64,000 nucleotides of DNA from Algoriphagus boseongensis (GCF_004362805.1 NZ_SNYF01000005.1:1415676-1479675), one strand, 5' to 3'; positions 37,493-46,605 are shown, counted from the first letter of the stretch. Program-made: numbers and translations. Notes: a model not told the origin generated them from the sequence alone.

Positions 37493-37600
37493 GAAAATCT
37501 AAATACCCTTTTCTTTAAGATTAGGTCAATAAACACTGACTTGATCCCAAGCTAAAGTGAGTCAAAACACTCCCTTCAGGGAATTCTATTTCAAGAAAAA

Positions 37601-38341
37601 ATGAAAAAACACACTCTCCTTTTAGGGCTTATATTCATTTCATTGAATATTCAGGCCCAGGTTCTCAAGCTCAAAAAACAGGAATTTGAACTTCATAACG
37701 TGACTGGTGAAATCGTCAAATTTCAGGGAAAGAAAGTCCTGAAAATTGAGCGTGATTTGAATGCCTTGCCTTTTGATTCCACCAGATTGGAGGCAACAGT
37801 CGATGAACCACACTATGCTAGACTTCTTGGATTGGATGATTTCGAAAATGGAACCATAGAAGTAAAAATGTACAGTAAACTTAAAGTTCCTGCTCCTTTT
37901 TCAGGTATAGCTGGATTTATAGGTTTGTTTTTCCGAGTGAAAGAGGATGATTCGGAGTTTGAAAGTATTTATGTCCGTCCCAAAGTTGGAAGAGCAAGCA
38001 GTCAAAGATTGAGAAATCACTCTGTTCAATACTTTTCTTATCCGGATTACAAATTTGACACCCTTAGAAAAATAGCTCCTTATGAGTATGAAGGTTCAGC
38101 CCCCACTGCTCTAAACGAATGGTTTACCATGCGAATTGAAGTTAATGGGGAATCCGCCGAAATGTTCATCAACGACGAAAAACACTCCTCTTTTATAGTA
38201 GATAAGATGTTTGGAAAAAATAAAAAGGGTTTCGTAGGCTTATTTGTAGATATTGGGACCATCGGGTATTTCCGCGACCTGAAAGTGACCAAACGAGCTT
38301 ATCAGGAAAAGAAGACAGGAGAAAAGATTTCTGATATTTAA
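37601..38341 (+). CDS. Secreted concanavalin/LamG-like protein
   Basis: The 246-residue protein has a signal peptide (HTLLLGLIFISLNIQAQ). The mature part resembles a jelly-roll lectin-like domain: GTIEVKMYSKL, GFIGLFFRVKEDDSEFESIYVRP, NEWFTMRIEVNGESAEMFIND and a GYFRDLKVTK strand. Such domains bind or cleave glycans, but no catalytic residues can be assigned. A bidirectional terminator follows. Confidence 0.8.
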   Translation: MKKHTLLLGLIFISLNIQAQVLKLKKQEFELHNVTGEIVKFQGKKVLKIERDLNALPFDSTRLEATVDEPHYARLLGLDDFENGTIEVKMYSKLKVPAPFSGIAGFIGLFFRVKEDDSEFESIYVRPKVGRASSQRLRNHSVQYFSYPDYKFDTLRKIAPYEYEGSAPTALNEWFTMRIEVNGESAEMFINDEKHSSFIVDKMFGKNKKGFVGLFVDIGTIGYFRDLKVTKRAYQEKKTGEKISDI

Positions 38342-38342
38342 A

Positions 38343-38389
38343 AATAAAAAGAAGGGAGGCTGAATCGAATCGGTCTCCCTTCTTTTTTT
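38343..38389. terminator. Bidirectional terminator between convergent genes
   Basis: GAAGGGAG (38351-38358) pairs with CTCCCTTC (38375-38382). There is a T-run on the plus side (TTTTTTT) and an A-run on the left (minus-strand T-run), so it serves both the LamG-like gene and amt. Confidence 0.9.
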
Positions 38390-38403
38390 GGTTTTATTAG
38401 ATT

Positions 38404-39744
38404 CTAAACACTTTTCAAGGATTCACCATGCTGGGAAAGATCAAGTCCAAGTTCTTCGTATTCTTCCCGCACCCTCAGCGTGACTACTTTATTGAGAAGG
38501 AAGAAAATCAGATACGACATGACAAAAGAGAAAATCACCACTCCTACCAATACCATCATGTGGGAAAAGAACACTCCCCATCCCCCATAAAGCAAACTAG
38601 CCCCTTCCTTATTTGCAAAAATTGCCGTCAAAATCATCCCCATAATCCCTCCGATTCCATGACAAGCAAATACATCCAACGTATCGTCAATTCTTTTCAA
38701 AGCCTTCCAATTCATTAGGACATTGGACACAATCGCACCGATAAAACCAAAAGTGAAACTTTGCGGAACCGTAATATATCCTGCTGCCGGAGTGATCACT
38801 ACCAAACCAACTACAGCTCCAATACAGGCCTGTAAAGCCGAAATTTTTCTTCCCTGAATCCGGTCAAAAAGCACCCAAGTCATCATGGCAGTAGCCGAAC
38901 TGATGGTCGTAGTGGCAAAAGCCATGGCTGCTGTTCCGTTGGCTGCCAAAGAAGAACCTGCATTGAATCCAAACCAGCCAAACCAGAGCATACCGGTTCC
39001 CAAAATCACATAGGTAATATTCGAAGGATCGTGATTTGGGCTTTTTCTTTTCCCAATAAATAATGCTCCTGCCAAGGATGCCAAGCCTGCACTGATGTGA
39101 ACCACAGTTCCCCCAGCAAAATCAACTACCCCAAAATAACTTCCTATCAGTCCATTGGGATGCCAAACCATGTGGCAAAGCGGAGTATAAACCAAGACTG
39201 TAAAGATGCCAACGAAGAACAGGTACCCGATAAATCTTACCCGCTCCGCAAAAGATCCAGTAATGATTGCCGGAGTGATCACGGCAAATTTCATCTGAAA
39301 CAGCGCAAACAAAACGAATGGGATTGTCGAACCTAAAGCTAAATGAGGAAGTACAGAAACCTGGTCAAAAAAGGTGTATTGGAATGGATTTCCGAGTATC
39401 CCATAATAAGTCCCGTCAATGGTAATTCCCAACCAAGGATCTCCAAAGGCAAGACTAAATCCAACAACCACCCAAAGCATAGAAACTACGCCCAAAGAGA
39501 TAAAACTCTGAAGCATAGTGGAAATCAGGTTTTTCTTGCCTACCATTCCTCCATAAAACAGGGAAAGTCCGGGAGTCATCAATAAAACCAAACAAGAGGC
39601 CGTCAGCAACCAGGCAATGTCTGCAAATACCAACTGATCTTCCGTTCCAAACCGATCAAGGATGGGTTCTTTTGCTTTCCAAAAGAAACTGATTACGGGC
39701 GCTGCTATGGTGATCAGAAACGCCAATTTCCATTTAATCTTCAT
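38404..39744 (-). CDS. amt: Ammonium transporter
   Basis: The 446-residue protein has about eleven transmembrane helices and the Amt signature: FYGGMVGKKN, the FAGGTVVHISAG segment, WFGWFGFNAGSS, and the pore histidine in VFACHGIGGIMG. It carries NH4+/NH3 across the inner membrane. No GlnK gene is adjacent. Upstream is a 249-bp gap with no visible gene. Confidence 0.96.
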   Translation of the reverse strand: MKIKWKLAFLITIAAPVISFFWKAKEPILDRFGTEDQLVFADIAWLLTASCLVLLMTPGLSLFYGGMVGKKNLISTMLQSFISLGVVSMLWVVVGFSLAFGDPWLGITIDGTYYGILGNPFQYTFFDQVSVLPHLALGSTIPFVLFALFQMKFAVITPAIITGSFAERVRFIGYLFFVGIFTVLVYTPLCHMVWHPNGLIGSYFGVVDFAGGTVVHISAGLASLAGALFIGKRKSPNHDPSNITYVILGTGMLWFGWFGFNAGSSLAANGTAAMAFATTTISSATAMMTWVLFDRIQGRKISALQACIGAVVGLVVITPAAGYITVPQSFTFGFIGAIVSNVLMNWKALKRIDDTLDVFACHGIGGIMGMILTAIFANKEGASLLYGGWGVFFSHMMVLVGVVIFSFVMSYLIFFLLNKVVTLRVREEYEELGLDLSQHGESLKSV

Positions 39745-39967
39745 GAATTCTGTTTTTTTACGGCGGCAATAATACGGTCTTTTATTGCAAAAAATTTAAT
39801 CAATCAGATATTTAATTTTAAACTAAGCAGATAAACCGATATAAAATTACAAATCAAAAGGTTTCAGTTTAATCCTATTTTTCCTCTTTTTCGATTTGAG
39901 GTAGTGAGAAATAATTTTAAAAATTACTTTTGAAGACTAGTTTAGTTTTCACATTTTACTGATACTT

Positions 39968-39975
39968 TAACTTTG
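39968..39975 (+). promoter_or_regulatory. -7 element for the LytM-like gene
   Basis: TAACTTTG matches TAnnTTTG exactly, 18 nt before the ATG at 39994. A second exact match, TACTTTTG, is at 39925-39932. No ideal -33 TTG is seen for either. Confidence 0.4.
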
Positions 39976-39993
39976 AAAGGCCCCTTTATTTGC

Positions 39994-40872
39994 ATGAGAA
40001 TTATCGCTTCACTTTTCCTCTTTCTTCTCGTAAATTCACTTTTCGCTCAAGTTCAAATCGTTGCAGAGCAGGATCAGGATCGAAACCTCACCCTATTTTC
40101 GATGAATCCTGAAAAAATACCCTACACCATTCGGATAGAGTTTTCGAGTTTAGAGAATCTTGAATCCATGATGGGAAACATCATTTTTTCGGTAGCTGAG
40201 CCCGGAAAAAGCACTTTGGTAAAGCTGAAGTCGATCTATGTTAATGAGAAGACAGGATTCCGGTACAATACCAAATTATTCAAGGGAGATTTTACTCTGC
40301 CAACTCAAAAGGATCAGCCCTATCTGATTCCATTGGAAGAAGGTACCAAACTGTCTATGAGGCCATTGATTGTTCAAGTCAATTCATCAGGACCCAAATC
40401 TTCAAATCCACCCTATTCTGGAGTCGGATTTTTCTTTGAAAAACCTGCATTGGTTTGTGCCCCCAGAAAAGGAATTATTTCTGAGATAAAGATGGATAAG
40501 GAAGTAAATACCTCAGGACCGACGGATTTCGAATCCGAAAACTATCTGGAGATTTACCATCAGGATGGGACATTTACCCGTCTTTCTGGCTTGAAAGCCA
40601 ATTCTCAAAAAGCATCTCTCGGTGAAACTGTCATCCCTGGACAGCCTATTGCTGAGACTATCGAGCAAGCAAATCCCCATGTAAAAATGATTCAAAGCCG
40701 TTGGGAAATGGGGGAAATGGGAATGATTTGGATCAACTTTCCTATAAAAATTTTAAGCGCAAGCGGCGAGTCAGAAAGTAGTATTCCATCTGAAGAACTT
40801 ATTTCCCAGCATCCCAAAGAAGTGATCATTTTGGAGTTGGATAAAAAGGAATTGAAGAAATTTCAAAAATAG
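39994..40872 (+). CDS. Secreted protein with degenerate LytM/M23-like domain
   Basis: The ATG at 39994 gives 292 residues with a signal peptide (IIASLFLFLLVNSLFAQ). Residues about 148-235 align with the M23 metallopeptidase fold: YLEIYHQDGTFTRLSGLK and ASLGETVIPGQPIA match the usual strand-turn pattern. The zinc-binding HxH reads Leu-Ser-Gly-Leu and no upstream HxxxD is present, so catalysis is unlikely. It could be a wall-binding or amidase-activating protein, as in NlpD/EnvC, but that is inference. Confidence 0.7.
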   Translation: MRIIASLFLFLLVNSLFAQVQIVAEQDQDRNLTLFSMNPEKIPYTIRIEFSSLENLESMMGNIIFSVAEPGKSTLVKLKSIYVNEKTGFRYNTKLFKGDFTLPTQKDQPYLIPLEEGTKLSMRPLIVQVNSSGPKSSNPPYSGVGFFFEKPALVCAPRKGIISEIKMDKEVNTSGPTDFESENYLEIYHQDGTFTRLSGLKANSQKASLGETVIPGQPIAETIEQANPHVKMIQSRWEMGEMGMIWINFPIKILSASGESESSIPSEELISQHPKEVIILELDKKELKKFQK

Positions 40873-41051
40873 TACAGACCAAATTCTTAAGCCTTTATCA
40901 AAATCTAAAAGGTATTGGATCAAAAAAGGCCATCCAAAAACCAAAACCAACTTAAGGAATTCCTTGTCAGGTGGGTTGTGCTTGAAAATATTTTTAAACT
41001 ATCTCCTCTCCAGCTTGTTATTAAGGGGAAATATAAAAACCTACTTAGTAA

Positions 41052-41594
41052 ATGAAATCAACAAAAATTTTAGCCTTGGCAGGAAGTTTCCTTGCTATGG
41101 GATTATGGACTGCTTGTAGTGCTCCAAAAGAAGAAACTACTGAAGAAACTGTGGTTGAGGTTGTGGAAGAAACTCCTGCCCCATCCAATACTGTAGTAGA
41201 CATCGCAATTGGTTCTCAGGACCATACTACTTTGGTGGCTGCGGTTCAGGCTGCCGGCTTAGTAGAAACATTGAGCGGAACAGGTCCATTTACAGTTTTT
41301 GCTCCAACCAACGCAGCTTTTGCAGCTTTGCCTGCAGGAACAGTGGAAGGACTTCTGAAGGCTGAAAGCAAAGACGCTTTGACAGGAATCCTTACCTACC
41401 ACGTAGTAGCTGGAAATGTGATGTCTGGAGATTTAAGTGATGGCCAAGTGGTAACCACTGTGAATGGTCAAACTTTAACAGTATCTATTAAGGATGGAAA
41501 AGTTATGATCGGTGGCGCAACTGTTGTAGCTGCAGATTTAGCTGGAAGCAATGGCGTGGTTCACGTAATTGACTCAGTATTACTTCCAAAATAA
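41052..41594 (+). CDS. Fasciclin-domain lipoprotein
   Basis: The 180-residue protein has a lipoprotein signal with lipobox TAC-S (Cys22). An acidic Thr/Glu-rich tether ([13 protein letters not shown]) leads to one FAS1 domain: [16 protein letters not shown] helix, [25 protein letters not shown] and the C-terminal [18 protein letters not shown]1 domains mediate adhesion or protein binding. It is monocistronic with its own terminator. Confidence 0.93.
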   Translation: MKSTKILALAGSFLAMGLWTACSAPKEETTEETVVEVVEETPAPSNTVVDIAIGSQDHTTLVAAVQAAGLVETLSGTGPFTVFAPTNAAFAALPAGTVEGLLKAESKDALTGILTYHVVAGNVMSGDLSDGQVVTTVNGQTLTVSIKDGKVMIGGATVVAADLAGSNGVVHVIDSVLLPK

Positions 41595-41614
41595 TCTCTA
41601 AAAAGATTTATACT

Positions 41615-41650
41615 AAAAGGCTGGTTCTTAAGAGCTAGCCTTTTTTTTAT
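41615..41650 (+). terminator. Intrinsic terminator after the fasciclin gene
   Basis: AAAAGGCTGGTTCTT (41615-41629) pairs, with one wobble and one mismatch, with AAGAGCTAGCCTTTT (41630-41644), followed by more T. Confidence 0.8.
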
Positions 41651-41771
41651 GCACTTCGGTTAAAAAATAAATCTGAATAATTAATTAAAGAAACCCCATT
41701 TCACTCACTAGAGCTGGACATCCGTTTCTTAGCAGCAAAAGTAACTTTGGATCAAGTTCATTTGGACAGGC

Positions 41772-41800
41772 GGTGGACTGTTGACCATGGTCTGTAGACG
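41772..41800. repeat. Repetitive intergenic word string
   Basis: GGTGGACTGTTGACC is followed by ATGGTCTGTAGACG. It is made of repeated GGAC/GACC/GTCTGT/GTAGAC words and contains the palindrome GACCATGGTC. It looks like a diverged copy of a short-word dispersed repeat near the 3' end of the AraC gene. Confidence 0.4.
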
Positions 41801-41817
41801 ATTATTGGCTTTTGAAT

Positions 41818-42765
41818 TTAATTTACCGACTCCCTAAATTCTTTAGGAGACACTCCTACCTGCTGCTTAAACAACCGTGTAAAATGCTGGGGGTATCTGA
41901 ATCCCAAACTGTAGGCTATTTCTGAGATTGAAAGTTCTCGGTCATAAATCCGCTGTTTTGCGATTTCGATCAGCTTCAATTGGATAAATTCCTGGGCACT
42001 TTTTCCGGTTTCTTTTTTCACCAGATCCCCAAAATAATTCGGGGAAAGATTCTGCTCTTCTGCAAAATGAGCCACCAAAGGAATACCTTTTTCTTGCGCC
42101 TTTCCCGATCGGATATAAGATTTGATAGCCGATTCGAATTGCTCCACCACATTTCTATTGACTGTGTCTCTGGTAATAAACTGTCGATCGTAAAAGCGCT
42201 GGCAATAATTCAAAAACAGTTCAATAGCAGATAGGATGACTGTTTTACTATGCTTATCAATCCTCTCTGAAAGCTCGTCTTGAATCTTTGCGAAGCAATC
42301 CAAAACGATTTGTCTTTCCTTGGGTGACATATGCAGCGCCTCATAGGTCTCGTAGGAGAAAAAGTTATAATCCTCGATTTTTTTACCAAGGTGAGTGCCT
42401 AAAAGTAAATCCGGATGAAATAAAAGCGCATATCCGGACATTTTTGGTCGCTCTCCGATTTTCGAAATATTAACCAATTGACCAGGACCGACAAACACCA
42501 AGGTTCCTTCCTGAAAGTCATAATTCTTTCGACCATACCTAATCTCGCATTCCTCCCCTTCTTTGAGAAAAACCCCATAAAAATGGTAGCGAACTGCTTT
42601 GGTCCCCGTGTTCTTGGGCCATTCTCCCTTGGATAAATCCACGACTGTGACCAGAGGGTGCATGCTGGATAATTTCAAAGGGCTGCAGTAGTCGTTTACA
42701 TTCCAGAGATCTACGATTTCTTCCATGGCAAAAGGATTTGAATCAAAAATAGGAAGAGTCCCCAT
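41818..42765 (-). CDS. AraC-family regulator of the exported-enzyme operon
   Basis: The 315-residue protein has an N-terminal AraC_binding cupin region (YHFYGVFLKEGEECEIRYG) and C-terminal double helix-turn-helix (LVAHFAEEQNLSPNYFGDLVKKETG and ELSISEIAYSLGFRYPQHFTRLFKQQVG). I chose the ATG at 42765; a TTG at 42780 adds only five residues. It is divergent from the cupin gene. The 120-bp gap contains two direct repeats 21 bp apart, so it probably activates the plus-strand operon. Confidence 0.92.
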   Translation of the reverse strand: MGTLPIFDSNPFAMEEIVDLWNVNDYCSPLKLSSMHPLVTVVDLSKGEWPKNTGTKAVRYHFYGVFLKEGEECEIRYGRKNYDFQEGTLVFVGPGQLVNISKIGERPKMSGYALLFHPDLLLGTHLGKKIEDYNFFSYETYEALHMSPKERQIVLDCFAKIQDELSERIDKHSKTVILSAIELFLNYCQRFYDRQFITRDTVNRNVVEQFESAIKSYIRSGKAQEKGIPLVAHFAEEQNLSPNYFGDLVKKETGKSAQEFIQLKLIEIAKQRIYDRELSISEIAYSLGFRYPQHFTRLFKQQVGVSPKEFRESVN

Positions 42766-42800
42766 ATAAAAAGGCGACAAAACAGCCTTTCTGTAAAAAT

Positions 42801-42839
42801 GGTAAGTAATTCAGTAATCCGGGTAAGTCATTTAGAATT
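42801..42839 (+). promoter_or_regulatory. Direct-repeat operator, probable AraC site
   Basis: GGTAAGTAATTCAGTAAT (42801-42818) and GGTAAGTCATTTAGAATT (42822-42839) match at 14 of 18 positions and start exactly 21 bp apart, two helical turns. This is the usual geometry for AraC-type activators. The right copy ends 9 bp before the -7 box at 42849. Confidence 0.65.
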
Positions 42840-42848
42840 AAAGGGATA

Positions 42849-42856
42849 TAGTTTTG
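42849..42856 (+). promoter_or_regulatory. -7 element of the exported-enzyme operon
   Basis: TAGTTTTG matches TAnnTTTG exactly, 29 nt before the cupin ATG. No TTG is seen at -33, as expected for an activator-dependent promoter with the direct repeats in that position. Confidence 0.55.
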
Positions 42857-42885
42857 AAAGAGAATTTCTTTTAAATTAATTCTAC

Positions 42886-43335
42886 ATGAAAAAAATAATT
42901 TTCTCTTGTCTAATTCTTTTAGGCTTAGGCTTTCAGGTCAAAGCACAGGATTCGGAAATTTTCCCAAAAGGACCAAAAGCAGCAAATGTCCACCATATCG
43001 GTGACATTTACTTAAGTTCACTTGTCCAGCCGGATAGCACTTTTGAGTTTGGAGTAGGCTATGTAGTCTCGGAAGCAGGCTCACACCTGTATTGGCATGA
43101 ACATCCCGCAGGTCAAATCCTTTTCATTTTGGATGGAGAAGGATTATACCAAGAGCGTGGCCAAGCCCTCCAAACCGTAAAAAAAGGAGACATCATCAAA
43201 TGCCAGCCGGGGATTCAGCATTGGCATGGAGCTACCCCAAATTCAAGAGTAATCTACATGGCAGCATCTCCTGCTGGCAAAGGAGCCACCATCTGGCACG
43301 AAGCACTAAAACCGGGTGAATACCCTTCCAAATAA
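42886..43335 (+). CDS. Secreted cupin-domain protein
   Basis: The 149-residue protein has a signal peptide (KIIFSCLILLGLGFQVKAQ) and a single cupin with metal ligands His71, His73, Gln77 and the HWH at 112-114. It resembles small quercetinase- or decarboxylase-like cupins, including those annotated as carboxymuconolactone-pathway partners; the reaction is not deducible. It is the first gene of the run controlled by the divergent AraC protein. Confidence 0.9.
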   Translation: MKKIIFSCLILLGLGFQVKAQDSEIFPKGPKAANVHHIGDIYLSSLVQPDSTFEFGVGYVVSEAGSHLYWHEHPAGQILFILDGEGLYQERGQALQTVKKGDIIKCQPGIQHWHGATPNSRVIYMAASPAGKGATIWHEALKPGEYPSK

Positions 43336-43354
43336 TTGACTAAACTCTAATTCT

Positions 43355-43807
43355 ATGAAATCTTTACTCAATACAGCCCTTCTATTTACCTTGGTTTGCT
43401 TTAATTCTCAAGCGCAGACCACTCCTACCGAACAAGAAGTCATCAAACTCTCCATGGACAAATGGAAATGGATGGCCGATAAGGACATCGCCAAACTTAC
43501 CCCCCTTTTTGATCCGCAAGCCAAATTTGTCCACATGAGCGGCACCTGGAGCACTGCCAGAGAACTCGAAATCATCGAGACAGGCAGCATCTGGTACAAA
43601 AATGCCGATGTAAAAGATACTGCCATCGAAATTGTAGGAAACACAGCTATTGTCTGGAATAGAATTGCATTGACGGCCAATGTAAGAGGCAATGATGTCG
43701 TGACTGAATTTACCGTAACGGAGGTTTACCAAAAAGAAGGCTCTGATTGGAAAATGCTTGCCTTAACCTTCAGCAGTGTCAGAGATACGCATCAGATTGA
43801 GAAGTAA
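43355..43807 (+). CDS. Secreted NTF2/SnoaL-like protein (DUF4440 type)
   Basis: The 150-residue protein has a signal peptide (SLLNTALLFTLVCFNSQAQ) and an NTF2-like cone fold: EVIKLSMDKWKWMADKDIAKLTPLF, AKFVHMSGTWSTARE, and a WKMLALTFSSV C-terminal strand. Such domains act as small isomerases, dehydratases or binding proteins. It lies 19 bp after the cupin gene and 21 bp before the esterase. Confidence 0.87.
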   Translation: MKSLLNTALLFTLVCFNSQAQTTPTEQEVIKLSMDKWKWMADKDIAKLTPLFDPQAKFVHMSGTWSTARELEIIETGSIWYKNADVKDTAIEIVGNTAIVWNRIALTANVRGNDVVTEFTVTEVYQKEGSDWKMLALTFSSVRDTHQIEK

Positions 43808-43828
43808 ACTCCCTTCAATTTAAATTTC

Positions 43829-45433
43829 ATGAAAAAGTTATTCCTCTTCAGCCTATTAGCCATCCTGTCCTTTTCCTCTTTTGGACAAGGCCCCTTGGTT
43901 CAAACCAAATCCGGTAGAGTACAAGGAGTCATCGAAGAAGGCGTTTCAAGTTTCAAAGGAATTCCATTTGCAGCACCTCCGGTCGGCGAATTTAGATGGA
44001 GACCTCCGCAGCCAGTCGAAGCTTGGGAGGGGGTGAGAGAAGCTACTAAGTATTGTGCAGATTGCCCGCAGCGAACTTGGCCAGGCTCAACTGTGGTCAC
44101 CTCAGAAGATTGTCTTTTTCTTAATGTATGGACTCCGGCTTTGGCATCGGAAGGGTCCAAATTACCTGTGATGATATGGATCCATGGAGGTGGATTTACA
44201 GGAGGAAGCGGTGCAGGCCCAGGATCAGCCGGGGATTCTTTTGCCAAACAGGGAGTTGTTTTGGTAACCATTAATTACAGATTGGGAAGATTAGGTCATT
44301 TTGCCTTTCCAGCTTTGAGTCAGGAAAATCCAGATGAATTCAAGGGCAGTTATGCTTATATGGATCAGATTGCTGCCCTAAAATGGGTACAGGAAAACAT
44401 CGCTGCATTTGGAGGAAATCCTGACAATGTGACCATTTTTGGATTTTCCGCTGGCGGTGTCTCTGTTCATTCCTTATTATCCATTCCATCTGCCAAAGGA
44501 TTATTCCATAAAGCCATCAGCCACTCTGGAGGAGGTCGAGATGGTGTTTTGACTGGTAGACCAATTGACAAAGAAAATGCCGATCCACTTTATAACATTT
44601 CTGCAGAAACCATCGGAATCAACTTTGCCCGAAGACATGGGATAAATGGGACAGACCAAACGGCATTAGCCCAACTACGCGCCTTGTCGGCAGATCAAAT
44701 TGTGGATGGAGGACAAGAGACTGATAGTCTCGGAAACCGAACCTATTCAGGTCCAATCTTGGATGGTAAACTGGTGGTAGAAACTGCAGAAAGTGCTTAC
44801 ATGGCAGGAAGACAGCCTAAAGTCCCTTTGATGATTGGTAATTCCAGTGCGGAAGTTGGAGGAGCTTTTGTCAACAACAGCACATCAAAAGAAGAACTCT
44901 TTGCTCTATTTGATGAACTATCCGATGAATTCAAAGCTGCTTTTGATCCCGAAGGAAATAAGGAGTTTGCCGAAGTTCAAATTAAGTTCAACACGGATTG
45001 GGTTTGGGGTGAACCTGCACGAATGACTGCAAAAGCATTTTTGAAGCAAGATCAGCCGGTGTATATGTTTCAATTTGGGTATGTGCCTCCCGCCAATCGT
45101 GCCAGATCACCTTATGGTGCAGGTCATGGATCAGATATCCCTTTTGTATTCAATACGCTCAATGCCCGATGGGGAGCTCAAGGGGAACCTAGTCCAGAGG
45201 AAATTAGACTTGCAAGAATAATGAACACTTATTGGGCAAACTTTGCCAAAACTGGAAATCCAAATGGAAACAATCTACCGACTTGGCCAAGCTTCAACTT
45301 GCAAACGGAGCAAATTTTGGATGTAGATTTGGATGGAAGAGTTGCAAGCATGCCGGATCCCCGTAAATCTAGATTTGATGTGATTGAAAAGGCTTTTAAA
45401 AATAGAGCAAGACGTCAATCCCGTGGGATCTAA
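43829..45433 (+). CDS. Secreted type-B carboxylesterase
   Basis: The 534-residue protein has a signal peptide ending in FGQ and a carboxylesterase-B fold. Catalytic Ser207 is in FGFSAGG, with the Glu in NSSAEVGG (about 336) and His in GAGHGSD (about 430). SEDCLFLNVW and the oxyanion-hole GGGF are typical. It should hydrolyse carboxylic esters in the periplasm. It lies inside the eight-gene run. Confidence 0.95.
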   Translation: MKKLFLFSLLAILSFSSFGQGPLVQTKSGRVQGVIEEGVSSFKGIPFAAPPVGEFRWRPPQPVEAWEGVREATKYCADCPQRTWPGSTVVTSEDCLFLNVWTPALASEGSKLPVMIWIHGGGFTGGSGAGPGSAGDSFAKQGVVLVTINYRLGRLGHFAFPALSQENPDEFKGSYAYMDQIAALKWVQENIAAFGGNPDNVTIFGFSAGGVSVHSLLSIPSAKGLFHKAISHSGGGRDGVLTGRPIDKENADPLYNISAETIGINFARRHGINGTDQTALAQLRALSADQIVDGGQETDSLGNRTYSGPILDGKLVVETAESAYMAGRQPKVPLMIGNSSAEVGGAFVNNSTSKEELFALFDELSDEFKAAFDPEGNKEFAEVQIKFNTDWVWGEPARMTAKAFLKQDQPVYMFQFGYVPPANRARSPYGAGHGSDIPFVFNTLNARWGAQGEPSPEEIRLARIMNTYWANFAKTGNPNGNNLPTWPSFNLQTEQILDVDLDGRVASMPDPRKSRFDVIEKAFKNRARRQSRGI

Positions 45434-45496
45434 ATATATTCCTTAAAGAAAATTGAACTACTCAAACCAAGAGAAGAATCCATTCCTAATAAATTC

Positions 45497-46603
45497 ATGA
45501 AAAAGCATTCAGAAATAAATCGCAGAGAATTCTTCAAAAATGCCAGCTTAGCAGGAGCAGGACTGATTCTTTCTTCAGGTGCTGCCATTGCCTCCACTAG
45601 CTCTAATGAGGAAGTACTTCCCTCCTTACCTACCCGAAAACTTGGACCCCTCACAGTTACAGGACTCGGATTGGGTTGCATGAGCATGGTATCAGGCACC
45701 TACAATCCCACCCCTCCCAAAGATGAGATGATTGCTCATCTTCGAAAAGCTGTGGAAATGGGAGTTACCTTTTTTGATACTGCGGAAGTCTATGGACCCT
45801 ATGGCAGTGAAGAATTGGTTGGAGAGGCACTGGAACCATTTAAGGGAAAAATCACCATCGCATCCAAATTTGGATTTGAAATTCAAAATGGCCGAAGAAT
45901 GGGGAGAAATGCTACCCCAGAATCGATAAAGAAAGTAATTGATGGTTCACTGAAACGACTTCGAGTTGAGGCAATTGACTTGTACTATTTACATCGAATG
46001 GATCCCAATGTACCAGTTGAAGATGTCGCTGGTGCAGTAAAAGATCTAATTTCAGCCGGGAAAGTAAAGCATTGGGGGCTTTCGGAAGTATCTCCTGCTA
46101 CCCTACGAAAAGCACATGGTGAGCTTCCAGTTGCTGCTTTGCAATCTGAATACAATATGGCAGAGCGTGTGGTGGAAAATCAGATCCTAGCTACTTGTGA
46201 AGAGTTAGGAATCGGCTTTGTGCCCTGGGGGCCTACGCATCGCTCTTTCCTTACCGGAAGATTCAATGAATACAGCAGATTTTCCAGTGAAGACCGACGA
46301 TCACAACTACCTTTCTTTTCAGCTGAAGGATTTGGGCAAAACATGGGATTCCTAAGAATTGTAAGAAAATGGTCGCAGCAAAAAGGAATTACAATGGCTC
46401 AATTTTCTCTAGCTTGGCTTTTGGCTCAAAAACCATTTATCGTGCCTATTCCTGGAACTACCAGCCCTCAGCATCTTGCGGAGAATCTGGGAGCCTTGTC
46501 TGTGAAATTCACCGCAGCAGAACTCGCTGAAATCAGAAAAGAAATGGAACCATACCAAATAATGGGCGTTCGTGCTCCAGAAACAGCCTTCATTGATCAA
46601 TAA
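45497..46603 (+). CDS. Tat-exported aldo/keto reductase
   Basis: The 368-residue protein has a twin-arginine signal (NRREFFKNASLAGAG) and then a full AKR barrel with the tetrad Asp (FFDTAEVYG), Tyr, Lys (IASKFGF) and His (YLHRMD), and the cofactor motif IPGTTSPQHLAENLGA. It is a close paralogue of the cytoplasmic AKR at 32354. Export with NADP bound through Tat is plausible. It is 2 bp before the next gene. Confidence 0.92.
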   Translation: MKKHSEINRREFFKNASLAGAGLILSSGAAIASTSSNEEVLPSLPTRKLGPLTVTGLGLGCMSMVSGTYNPTPPKDEMIAHLRKAVEMGVTFFDTAEVYGPYGSEELVGEALEPFKGKITIASKFGFEIQNGRRMGRNATPESIKKVIDGSLKRLRVEAIDLYYLHRMDPNVPVEDVAGAVKDLISAGKVKHWGLSEVSPATLRKAHGELPVAALQSEYNMAERVVENQILATCEELGIGFVPWGPTHRSFLTGRFNEYSRFSSEDRRSQLPFFSAEGFGQNMGFLRIVRKWSQQKGITMAQFSLAWLLAQKPFIVPIPGTTSPQHLAENLGALSVKFTAAELAEIRKEMEPYQIMGVRAPETAFIDQ

Positions 46604-46605
46604 CT

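Noticed and set aside
39973..39993. TTG start for the LytM-like protein
   Set aside because: The TTG is inside the predicted -7 box and the signal peptide starts at the ATG at 39994.
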